Assembly (NCBI GenBank): GCA_021018815.1
Contig: JAITYX010000028.1
Span: 6,365,001-6,429,000 of the forward strand
Direction of reading: 5' to 3'
Length of the DNA stretch: 64,000 bases
From: Talinum fruticosum
Lineage: Eukaryota > Streptophyta > Magnoliopsida > Caryophyllales > Talinaceae
The first letter of the stretch is position 1. Every line of letters begins with the position of its first letter. The translations under genes and the position numbers were made by a program. The notes under the pieces were generated by a model that made no database searches, was not told the origin of the DNA, and saw only the letters and a list, made by a program, of their open reading frames with translations. Shown here piece by piece: positions 11,561 through 23,090 of the stretch.

Positions 11561-13013
11561 GATTAATTAGAGAATTTAATCAAGGGTTAAAAATCAGTTT
11601 AATCCCTATAATTAAGGGGAGGAGAGTAATCCTAACTTTCCTTTTATAATATAATAGATGTCATAAATAATCAAGTTGTCACCTCTTAAATTGGTGGTCG
11701 TTTAGAAAAAAAAAAAAAATCACCTCCAAAGCATCACACACAATCAATCAACTTTATAACCGATATATAAACGTCCAATACCCCCAAAGTAAAGTTTATT
11801 TTAATCCAAAAACTTCTGATTAGTTAACCCGTGAGTTGGACTGGGCACGACCACGACCCGTGCTTATGTATCCTACGACCTATTTCTATGATTTTAATGA
11901 AGAATCGCAAGTAATAAGTATAGTTTCGTTAAAAAAACAAGGACAAGTTGAATTGATTGATTGAGAAATTATTGATGGTGTATATTGTTTGAGAAATAAT
12001 GAATAAATATTGTAAATGTGATAATAGTAATACAAAAAAATCATGTTTTAACAAAACATCAAAAAACAAAATCAACAAAGGTAACAACACTCATTTTAAT
12101 GGGTAATACCAAATTTATAAATTACCCATCCCGGGGATCTCAAGCAACTATTATGTAGGATAAGTGAAGGGGTAAACATAACCAAACTTATGAGCATGTA
12201 AGGGATTCAATGAGTCTAGGCGTGGCAACACATAAAGATGATGAAAAAGAAGAAAGTCCTTAACCTATATGCTAAACAATTTTATCTTAGGGTTATTTCC
12301 CAATACTTTGTATTTGTTGACTTCGTATAGTTATGTTTCTAGGTTATGGTTTTATGGTTTCATGATTTACTCATTTATTTGAACTGGTAAAGCTACCTTT
12401 TCGTAACTTTTTCTATTGTAATTGTTATGTCCCACGATTGTAGGAGTTATATCCATGGGTCATGGAAGTGTTCATTCCAACTCACAGAGTTGATTAATTA
12501 GAACATTCCGGATTTGTAATTTTGTCATCTTGGGATGACTAACTAACTTGGTCAAGCATTTGAACTTATACCTGTGGATTATATGGTAAAATTACTATAC
12601 TTCTTATTCCTACCTAAAATACGACTAATTGTATTAAATTTATTTAAAACAAAAAAAGGGCCAACACACATGGGAGAGCACTCCTGTCTTCTTTCCGTAG
12701 AGGATAAAAAACAATCGGTATTTATTTTTGTACACGAGAAAATTTGTTTCCTTTTTTTTTTTTTTTAAAAAAGCTCCACAATCGCCTATCTCTCTATTAC
12801 CCATTCATCGACCTCACAAGTCCTAAATCCTCTGTTTCTTTTATTTTGCTATGCTACTCCCTTATTCCTCTTGTTTCTAATTTTTGGGTTGTGTTATTAT
12901 TTTATTTCCACCATTAATGCAAGTAAATTTCTACTCTTTTTCGCTGTTTTTATATATTTTAGAGTTCGTGAACTAATATCAATAGTGATGAAATGAATAT
13001 AGGTTTTGCATGA
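11561..13013. other. AT-rich intergenic DNA
   Basis: No coding domain, TIR or tandem repeat was seen. It includes homopolymer T runs near 12750. It ends at the left boundary of a SIRE-type LTR. Confidence 0.5.
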
Positions 13014-13449
13014 TGAAGGCTTGCTCTTGAGAGTCCGAATCACCTAAGAGGGGGAGGGGTGAATAGGGTGAGAAGGAAATTTTTGTAGAATAAAGAAACT
13101 TTCTGCAAAGTATGAACTTAGAAGATAATTATGAGTCTCGAATGAACTCGGAAGATACGTGGAAACCCTCATGGGGCGTAAAATCACGAACAGTTGTCAA
13201 TCTAGATGCCATGTTAAATCCATTATTTTAAATCCACAAAATACAAGGACTAACTCTTACGTAATTGCTCCCTTATACAATTCAATACAAGTTTCCTAGA
13301 CACAAAAATTTCCTTATCTATTCTAATACTTTCTAACTCGAGATAACCCTTATAGTTAGGGACAAGTGAGTTGAGTTACCCCTTACATCTCGAGTCACGG
13401 GACTTTACAAAGAATTGAAGTAAGTAAGAGTGTTTACAAGACTTCTTTA
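13014..13449 (-). mobile_element. SIRE-type copia LTR, left piece (split by gypsy element B)
   Basis: Starts with TGAAGGCTTGCTCTTGAGAG and carries the family hallmarks GAGGGGTGAATAGGGTG and GTGGAAACCCTCATGGGG, shared with the LTRs at 17441, 36169, 44032, 45876, 53643, 60352 and 63453. It is cut at 13449 by gypsy element B and continues at 31158. On the plus strand the family LTR reads TGAAGG...TCTTCA; in element orientation it is the reverse complement. Confidence 0.85.
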
Positions 13450-15225
13450 TGTTAGGAAGAATTAAGTTCTAAAATTGTAACCGCAAGTGCACTGCGTAGT
13501 TGTAGCTAGCCTGAGCAAGCACGGGTCGTGTCCACAGAGAGTTGTGTTTCAAATATCAAAACTAACTTAAACTTTCTATCTAAGCAAATCAACACAGATG
13601 AGATGGATATGGTGATTAAACTAACCTAGAGAGCAATAAAAATAAAATACTTGGGTTGTGATTTTACCACTCAATAAATTAATTAATCAAGTCAAGCTTA
13701 AACCTACCCAAGTTTATACAAGTATTTAGGAGTGGTCAGTTGCACCATCAAAGCCTACTCAAACCGCACTTTCGAGGGTCATGAGCTAGCTTAGTTATTC
13801 TAACCACCTACTTTCGTGGGGTTAGCCCAACTAAACTACAAAAATAGCAACTTCGGACCTAGCTAGAATTCAGGCTATTTTCATGCCAAAATCCCAACTA
13901 TTCTCTTTACCCACACTAGCAAATTGACTTCACTTTTCAGTGATATACCAACCGCCTAATAATCAAGATGAAAAGACCCTTTCGGGCATCTCATCGAACC
14001 TATGTGGTAGATATGAGAAACAATCTTAAAATAATAGCATAAACTAGGTAATTAAATGCCTAAACAAAATTAATTAGCCATCAAGGAGGCTAATTACAAC
14101 CAAAGTGACACAAATTAACAACTAATTAACATGAAACAAAATTAATCTAACAACTACTAACAAAAATTGACTCGAATAACGGCGTAAACTAACAAAATAA
14201 AGTTAAACATGAAATTAAACAAATAATATAACTACTACTAACATCAAAATATAATAAAAATTGAATCTTTAAACTAAATTAAACAAATTAGAAACAAAGG
14301 AGAGACAAAAAGGAAGAAGTTACGAGGAACGAATAGAACTGAAACTAAAAATGTCAAGAACTCGAAATTTCGAACTAATAATTAAAACTAAAATAAATTG
14401 AATCTCAATATTTACAAGAGGAAAATTAATTAAATTAAACTAAAATTAACCTAAAAAAACACTAATCCTACGCCTAAAAAACTCCAGCCTCGAAACCAAG
14501 TCGCGCCACCCCCTTTATATATAAAGTCATGCCGCTCTTGATTTCTTTGCAGATCCTGGAATTAAATTCGAAGTTCAATCTTTTTTTTTCCTCTCCACTG
14601 ACCACTCCGCCTACTCTGCTTCTTATATTTAAAGTTATTTGCGTATCTACTCCAATGATACTCGTTGTTCCTGATCGAAGAAATAAAGATACTTCGAATA
14701 TTTTTCTATTTACTTTTATCCGTCGTAAAAAGAGATAATTTCCTACTTTTTCCTTTCCTTAAAGGATGAAAATAGATAAGATTCATCTCGCATCCGAAGA
14801 CAAATAGTTCGATTTATTTTACATTTTGAATAATTTTGGAAATAAAAGAACAAACAATAAGGTCGCCTAGACGTCGTCGAGAATTGAGAATTCTAATTTG
14901 TTTCAACTCAAGGAATAATAAAGCCGATGTCATCATCGAATCTTGTTTCCTTTCCTTTTTTTTTCTTTTTTTTTTTTGCCATGCATGCCAATGGAATATG
15001 GGTTTTGGGCCTTAGAGTTCCGCATTTGATCAACCCGATTTGCTCAACTTAGTCTCCCAATCTGTACTTTTCATTTATTTCCAGCTTAAATTATGGGATC
15101 TACTTAACCCAATTTATTACCTACAAAATCAAACAAAATAAATAAAAATCTATAAAAAAATATTATTTTACGAGACAAAAACTAGATAAATAAGGGTATA
15201 AATAACGTAATATTTAGACCAAACA
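13450..15225 (-). repeat. 3-prime LTR of gypsy element B
   Basis: On the plus strand it begins TGTTAGGAAGAATTAAG and ends TTAGACCAAACA. It aligns along its length with 29713-31157, except for about 350 extra bases between roughly 14565 and 14935. Confidence 0.9.
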
Positions 15226-17440
15226 AATACCCCCACACCTAGCTTTTGCTCGTCCTCGAGCAAAACAAAAATAAATAAAACCTAACTCACTTTCGCAGGA
15301 ATCGCGATTGCACTTAGCTCGTGCAACAAGCCCTTTAAACCCCTTGGTAGCCCAAGTGGACGAGTGAGGTCTCGTGAGGGTTTGTAAAAGATATACCTAC
15401 AAAATCTTGAAAAGGAAAAACAAAAGAGAAAGAGAAAAAGGAAATCTTTTTGGGTATTTCAAAAATTTTCACTAACATATATACAAAGTGAGAAGGAATT
15501 GTGCACATTCTAATCAACCATATCACCCTCGTACGTCGGATATTAACATGCATATAAAAACAATGCACACATCAAGACATTTGATCCTCCATTAGTGACA
15601 TCCACATACCCATTTTTACCCCAAACAAGTAAATAATGAGCAAGTTAGACTGGTAGAACCTTACTTTAGGATAAAGTGGAACACTCACACCCATGTATTT
15701 AGAAAATATAATGAGGGTTCACTTGAAACTCATTCCAATAGTGCACCATACCATAGGCTTGGTCATACTCTCAATTCTCTACCATTATGTAGGCAAAATG
15801 CAAATGCAATCAAGAGGACTTTTTAAGGTTTATAATGGGGCTAAGGTTTATGTGTAAGAAAGGGAATCAATTTAGGAAATGTGGAGGTAAATAGCCAAGG
15901 CCTAATGACTAAGGAGCAAAAAACACTTCCAAAATATGAATAAAATCTCTATCTCAATACACTTCTTTCAGCAAAATAAATCCCAAGAAAACCTAAGGAA
16001 TGAGCATAACAACTTTTGAACTTTTCTCATGCCAATCACTTATTCTTTTTTATTTTTATTTTTTTGATTTTTCTCTTTTTTTCTTTTTTTCAATTTTTTT
16101 CATTTTATTTCTTTTTTTTTTTGAACAAATAGTATTGGCATGAGAATCGTGAATATAACTCAATTCCAAAGGGTATAATAACCAATAGGGGATACATCTA
16201 ACTTTACATTAATATAAATCCCCTTTTCAAATCATCGAAACAAACAAAACACCATTTATATACAACTCAAAACTACCCATCTCAAGAAGTGTTACTCCAC
16301 TGGACCTGGCTTAGTATAGGAAATATATATGGGCCAAGGGTAAATTGGATGTTGGTATAACAAAGGATAAGTTAAAGCTCAAAGGGCTAGCAAAAAGGGT
16401 ATATATAGTAGGGTGGCTTTCTGGCTCATGTAGTTTGAAAACAAATGAATAAATGTCTCCATCATATTACATAATGCAAATGCCAAATGTGATCTCAAAG
16501 AGAGACAAAGCGAGTTCTAGAGGAAATGGACCAAGGAAGAGTCACACATGAAATGAAATATGAGACTAAAATTAATGAATTAGTCTATAAGGCTCAAAAA
16601 CTCACAGGTTCCTCTACCAAAGTCGAACTAACTCAATAATTGAATGTTGGGATTCAAAAGGGACATAGAATGACATATTTTGGATCAAAGTCTATTATAT
16701 ACATCATAAATATATACAAACTAATAGCCAAGTAACAAGGGTTCAAAACTAATCAAAATGCCACAAACTCCCTAAAAATAATTTTTAAAAATAAAAAATC
16801 TTTTTGTAATTTTGAAAATTTTTTCCTCATTTTTTTCTTTTTCAAAAATTGAAGCATGGCTTCTCCTCCCCCATACCTAGATCTCACAATGTCCTCATTG
16901 GGAGCCAAGGAGCAATCACACCAACAAAATAGACTCAATTATATACAAAAACATTATCACAAAAACAAAACAAAAGTAAAAACAAAACATGAATATATAC
17001 ATATGTGTGATCATGGCCATCATGGCTCGACAACATCCAAAGTTTATCCTCAAAATGATCGCCCTACAAAAGCATAATCCTAAATATCCACAACTAAAAA
17101 CAGAGAAAAAAAAATACAAAGAAAGAAAGAAAGAAAATATAAGAAAAGGAGAAAGAGAGGGAACGAATATACCGAGGTTAGGTGATGGGTGCGCCTAAAC
17201 TAATGTCTCCTAAGTATTAAGAAGGCTTGAGGAGCTTCTCCTCATCTCAAGATCAAGTTCCAACTCGGATGTTGTCGAGCTCTAAGGAGCTTATCAAATT
17301 CCTGAGCATGCAACTCGAGACAAATGAAAGTAAGAGAACATAAACGAAACTATATCAATGACATTCAATGCCCTCTTAAATTTATCGGATGCCTTAGAAA
17401 AATCAAAAGAGTGATAAAAGAAAGTGGTCCAAATGATTTT
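15226..17440 (-). other. 3-prime internal region of gypsy element B, non-coding
   Basis: Lies between the polypurine tract and the solo LTR. It has no pol motif in any frame. A long T/C-rich stretch (about 16040-16125) and short out-of-frame ORFs are all that is seen. In an autonomous Athila/Tat element, pol would be upstream of such a region. Confidence 0.65.
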
Positions 17441-19024
17441 TGAAGGTTTGCTCTGGGAGAGGCTAAGTCACCCTAGAGGGGGTGAATAGGGTGATGATGA
17501 AATTTGCTTGAAATTTAAAATAGATATGAATCCGAGGTGAGCGAGAGTCAAGGATGAACTCGGAAAAGTACTAACTCGGAATTCGGTGAAGAGTGAAGAA
17601 ACAGATTAAGCGGAACTTTGAAACTGCTCGAGTCTAGAATGCACTCGAAAAGTAATAACTTAGAAAGTACATGGAAACCCTCATGGGGTAGAAAACCACG
17701 GACCGTGCTAATCCAAGAACGAAGTCAAATCCACTATTTTGAGTCCACAAAATTTAGTGGATCGACTCAACCCGAGTTGCTCCCTTAGACAACTCCTTAC
17801 AAGTTTTTCCTAGATTCGAAATTACCTTATCTCGATCTAGTACTTCCTAACCGAGATCACCCTTACAAGTTAGCGACAACCGAGCTGAGTTAACCCTTAT
17901 AGCTCGGTCAAAGGACCTTACTTAGAGAGTAAGAAAGAGAGTGTTTGTGATCGAGTACAAGACCTTACAACTCGGAGAAATAATAAATATAGAATTGGAG
18001 TTGTAAGTAGAAGATTGAGAATGAATACAATGACTTTTGCTCAAGTATGTGTATTAACAATTGGTTCAAGCAATCTTCAAGTCTTGAAAGTTGGCTTCTA
18101 TTTATAGATGACCAAGCAGCCTTAGCCGTTGTGTCCATCTTCCGACTAGAAGTCCTCGTGACCATTATAATGGATTTTCCGAGTCACTCGTAAAATATCC
18201 GTTGAGATATGAACGTTGGGCAACGGCTCTTGACTCCTTTGGAAGTCCCAAAAATAAGGTGGAAACCACTGTTGAGCTTAGTATTGCAGATTTCCAGCTT
18301 TGGAAATAGACAACCCTAACACCGTGTCCGGGGCTAGGTCGAGGTGGAAAAATCCTTATCTCGCTGGTGATTTGACATTTTGAAGCTCGGTTACTTTTGC
18401 AATTCAAAATTAGGATAGCCTTGTTTGAATAACCTACAAAAGTAAATCAATTTGGTTCTTAAAGTCTAAAATACTTTGGTCCAAGATTAAACACAAATAA
18501 TAACATAATTAAGATAATTAAGTGACTAATTATCTCGAGTCGAAAAAGAATGGAATTTTATGAGTCTAATATCCATGATACTCAAAATTCCATCTTAGTC
18601 GATCTAGAAGATAATCAAGTCAAAGTAGAAGATCGGAGTAAACAAATTTGATCTAGACTAAACAAAGTTCAAACTAAATATGCCGACTTGGAATAGTAAA
18701 TTAACAATGTAATTCCTGGAACATGAAGTCGACTCGAGTTTATGTGCGTGAAATTAAGTGTTTGAACATGCGATATATCTGAGTGTTGAGTGACTCGGAA
18801 CCGAGTGTGACGTGGTAAGTACAAGTATGATTTCCGAGTCGATCGAGTCATGCATAAACATATATAATAGTTTCTATAACACTCGAGAGAAAATGTTATA
18901 TCACTCAGAAAAGCTTTTAAGGCACATGGAATGGCTTGAAATCAAAACACTATAAGAGATGAAGTCATATACCCGATTCCTTGATGGAACTCGTAAAAGT
19001 GTAATTATAAAGTCCGAGTCTTTA
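17441..19024 (-). mobile_element. Solo SIRE-type LTR (C) inside gypsy element B
   Basis: A complete 1584-bp LTR, TGAAGGTTTGCTCTGGGAG at the left and CCGAGTCTTTA at the right (the terminal TTCA has become TTTA). It is flanked by a perfect 5-bp duplication ATTTT (17436-17440 and 19025-19029). No internal domain of the element remains, which is the product expected from recombination between two LTRs. Confidence 0.9.
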
Positions 19025-19029
19025 ATTTT

Positions 19030-19360
19030 TCTAGGGTAGTCCTCTAGGTAAACATGATAAGGGTCAAGGGAGCGCTTAGAACCTCCAAAGGTACCTAGGG
19101 ACACAATATTATCAACCATATCCCCCTCAAACACGTCAAATGAGTTATCCACATACCCCACATCCAAATTAGAATCACAAATCACATAATGGGTAGTGGG
19201 CTCGGAAAAATGATATTGGGGGAAGGGGAAGGTGGTGAACAAATAGAGGAAGTAGGGATTAAAGCAAGTGGGTCGAGGGACACATGATCATCAACATCAA
19301 GACTAGTAGGCGATGCCTCGACCACAACCAACTCGCACGACTCCCCTAAAGGAGTCTCCT
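19030..19360 (-). pseudogene. gag-like remnant of gypsy element B, downstream part
   Basis: On the minus strand, reading resumes after the CACTA element with EETPLGESCELVVVEASP-like sequence in frame with the acidic end of the upstream part at 28850. It then degrades into frames with stops (19242-18901 includes an open stretch that runs into the solo LTR). No zinc knuckle was seen. Confidence 0.5.
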
Positions 19361-19560
19361 CACTACAAAAAACTCGTGATTAGCGTCTGAATTTAGAGAC
19401 CACAACAAAATTTGACTCTAAAGCTGACGAAATTAGCGTCGGATTTTAAAGAAGACACTATTTGAGTAGGAAATAAAAATCGGACTCTATTAGCGTCCGA
19501 TTTGCTAATTGGCATCCGATATTTCCATCCGACGCTAAATTTGGACGCTAACTCTAAAAT
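19361..19560. repeat. CACTA left terminus and subterminal repeats
   Basis: Contains the terminal CACTAC and repeated ATTAGCGTC, GTCGGATTTT, ATCGGACTC, TTAGCGTCCGATTT and ATCCGACGCTAAATT motifs in both orientations. In this superfamily such motifs bind the TnpA protein. They match the motifs at 28560-28810. Confidence 0.85.
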
Positions 19561-21689
19561 CATAGGCTTCAGCGAGTGGCGCATTCACGGGACTCACTTC
19601 TCAAATCCCTAACTCTATCCCTCCAACCCCTCCCTAAACACGAACCCCACTGCTATCGCCTCCACCGCCAACGTCTTCGCTCCTCTCCGGCGTCGGCGTC
19701 GTCACTCCCTCCGGCGCCGGTGTATTCGTGAGCGAGTTGTTAGTGTAGGTCTTGAAATCCGTGCCCGGATTGCTTGGTTTTGACTCTACTAGCGCTAGCT
19801 GCTGACCTTTGTTTTCTCAAACGAGGTTGTAGACTCCAAATTTCCGTACACACCGAGAGATAAAGAGAGAGAGGGAGAACGAGAGCGAGAGAGAGGTGGA
19901 TGCCCTAGCCCGCTTGAGCACGAAGAACCGAGATTTGGAGTCCGTGAATTGATTTTGGTTTGCTTAGAAGTATGGCTCGGAATTTCGCCTTCTTTCGTTG
20001 ATTTTCTTCTCCTATCTTTCTCTTTTGCGAATTGATTTTGTTCTATTTAGGGATTGGTTGGATTTGTTGGTGTCCTCTCGTGACTTTGTTTGATTTCTGC
20101 TGAGTTGTTCCATTGGGCTACCTACGCCCAGCTTGATTTCTGCTGAGGTATGGAAATTGTTACATCTTCATCTCAATCTCACCCTTTTTCTTTTCGTATT
20201 TCTTTGCTTTTTCCCTGTGCTTTTGTTGGTGAGGATTGATTCTGTTTTTATGTGTTGTGATGTGGTGTCAAGGCATTGTGAAGGATAAAATTTGTGCCTT
20301 TTGATATTGACGCTGTTAATTTGGAAAATTTTGGCGTTGGTCGTTGATAAATTGCACAATTAAATGAGAAATTTATGCCTATGTAGAGGATTCCTCATAT
20401 CAAAAGCCGATGTTGATAACACCGGTCAATTAGGCGACGACTTTATGTGGTAGAAATACTAGTTATGCATTAGTTCTTCCTTTTTAGCTTGCTCGCACTG
20501 TGAAATACGGCCTTGAAGCGAGCATCATGTATCCAAGATCAGGTGCTTGTGTAACTGTCAACTGCCGAGGCTTCCTCATGCACTAGTTTCGGTTTCTAAC
20601 CTTGATTTGAGGCTATGCTTTCTGCCGTAGCATACTTGTTATTTGAAGGATTATGAGCCTTGTGGGATGATGATTCTATGTGCATGAGTGTATCTACTTG
20701 AGTATGTATCTTCTTATACATTATTGTTTGCTTGAGAAAGCGGGGATAACAATTCAGTCTGTGGTCGCTCCGAGTTTGTTTAGAGCCTTTAGGCGGTTAG
20801 CTTGAAATTTTAATGCCATTTTGGATGTCACCGGCTCGGTTTGAAGGCAGATTTTCTTGATTTTCTCAAGCTTCCTTGAATGAGCCCGACCTATGGTGCT
20901 TTCATAAATTTGTTGGAGCTGCGGTGTTAGAGGAGATAGACCATGTGTATTTCTTGATTTTCACTCACTTATTCCCTCCTAATCGATCTTCCCGAATATC
21001 CGAAATTTTCTGTTGGAGCTGCAGTGTTAGAGAAGATAAAAATGCAGAGAGTACAAAAAGACTCACACTTTGGACTCCATTAATGAGTATTTTGTATTTG
21101 TAGACACTCAAAGATGTAGAAATTATGTTTAAAGCGTCCGTTGTTAAGTTTTCTTGGTGTCCCTTCTTAAGTTTTCTTAAATTTTATAAGTACTAACTAA
21201 TTTTTATGATCTTGTAGTATTCGGATGCACTTCAGTCTTGTGTTCTACGAGCGGTTTTCTTACATATATTGCAAATTTTTGGTCGGAGAATTTAGTATGT
21301 GTGCACTTCGTTGGCTGGTTATCTTATCTTTTATGAAAAGGCCTGAAGCCGATGTTAGTAGCCAAATGAGGTTGGGTTTGGAGTAGTTTTGTCTGGGCCT
21401 TATGGACCAACCCCAGCTTCCCAAGTTATATTTTTCTTATGACTTGTAAATAGGCCTAACATCAATGGCTCTTTTCAATTTTAATTTTTTAAAAAATCAT
21501 TTTTTTCGTAAGTAACATAATGGTAAATTTGTTTGATATAAAATAATATTGTTTATATTTTTGGTGACAAAAATATTTTACATTAGTTCTCCTAAATCAA
21601 TACACTAATATAATTATTTAAAACCACCAAAAGATTATTGATTACACATATATTAGCAATGGTTAAATTTGAGAATCTATCATGGAAAT

Positions 21690-21715
21690 TATATATATAT
21701 ATATATATATATATA
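21690..21715. repeat. (AT)n microsatellite
   Basis: Perfect AT dinucleotide run inside the CACTA 5-prime region. Confidence 0.9.
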
Positions 21716-22507
21716 CTCTTAAAATTAAATTGTCGATCTTTTCTTACAAATAAGCATTTACGAGTGATAAAACTATTTTCATATTAATCTCCATGAACCC
21801 TATAAAAAATAGAACCTCGTATTAAAAGTTGTTATTATGGAGTATAATTTTGAAAGTCAACCAAAATTGTAAATATGATCATTAACATTTTGCAAGTAGT
21901 TATTAGGAAACCTAAAATGTGGTCTAATTCATACATTTTCCATAATAATTAAAGAAATTAGGAAACCCGCACCTAAAGTTGCTTTTGCTTTCTCCCTCAT
22001 ATGATTTCATATTTTGGGAAATATTTGACAAGTAGGTCCAGCAGACGATCTCCTCTTTGCTTCTACTTCTATTCGTAAGATCTCATATTTTGAAAATGCT
22101 CACAATATTTTCGATGCACATCATAATACCACCTAATATATGCTTCATTAATGCAGGGCTCCTAAACCGATTTCTACTCCCTCTTGTCCATCATCGAAAG
22201 CTTCACCTTTTCCCTCTCTCTTTCCGTTTGAAGCTTGAGAATTCAGGTGTTTGTCTCTCTCCCCTCCCTTATTAGTTTTATTGTTTGTATGTGCCATGAT
22301 TTTCGTATTAGTTGGGCTCAAAGTTTCATGTAAACGTACCTATGAACAATGATGTATATGCAGAAGAACCGGTAGCCTTTTCTTGCTATATTATGTAAGC
22401 TATTGAGCTTTTTATTATCATTTTAACTTTTTAATCATCTATTATTAATAAAATATAGCTAAGTTTACTAAAAGTTAAAATACTAAACGTCTAAAAATTT
22501 TAAATAG

Positions 22508-22536
<29 letters not shown>
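22508..22536. repeat. (AT)n microsatellite
   Basis: Second perfect AT run inside the CACTA 5-prime region. Confidence 0.9.
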
Positions 22537-22538
<2 letters not shown>

Positions 22539-23090
22539 CATAAAGCTTAGAAAACCCGTTCAAAAATTTGTACATAAGAAGGTATATTGGCAAGTTATAC
22601 ACATTCTCATGTGTATGGTGTTGATATAATACTTTGTTATGTACAAGTTTTTGAATTGTCCGTGTTGGACAATTTAAGAATCATATGGTATTAGGTTGTG
22701 TAGTTACTAAATCCTTGCATAGACTTTGACATATTTTAGGCGACAATTTCCATATGTTCTCTAGGTACTATTATAAAGATGTGGCGCGTAATGTCCGGGT
22801 GAATTATTTTACCATAGACATCATTCATCTCATCTTTATAGATCGTACTTGGAGAACTAAGGGGAAATGCTTGCCGAAATTTTGTCAAAGTATGCAAGGA
22901 CGTAGCTGCACGATCTAATATTATATTATTCTTGAATGTGTATAGGACCACTTATCCCTGTAGAAAGATGTAGGGCATGCAATTGTCATTATAAAAAAAT
23001 ACAATGTAAAACATTACGCAAGTTTGATTGATTGGTAATTTTAAAAGACAAACATACTTAACTATTTGAAAATTGTATATATTTGCGATA

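Larger units (their letters stand above)
19580..23090 (+). other. Long non-coding 5-prime region of the CACTA element
   Basis: About 3.5 kb between the left subterminal repeats and the transposase start. The first part (19600-19740) is a C/G-rich leader-like stretch with CCTCTCCGGCGTCGGCGTCG, unlike the rest of the window. At 19857-19900 comes a GAGA-rich block, then U-rich intron-like DNA. There are two (AT)n tracts (21690-21715 and 22508-22536). No ORF is convincing. It may be the leader and introns of the transposase transcript, or a captured piece of a host gene 5-prime end. Confidence 0.45.
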
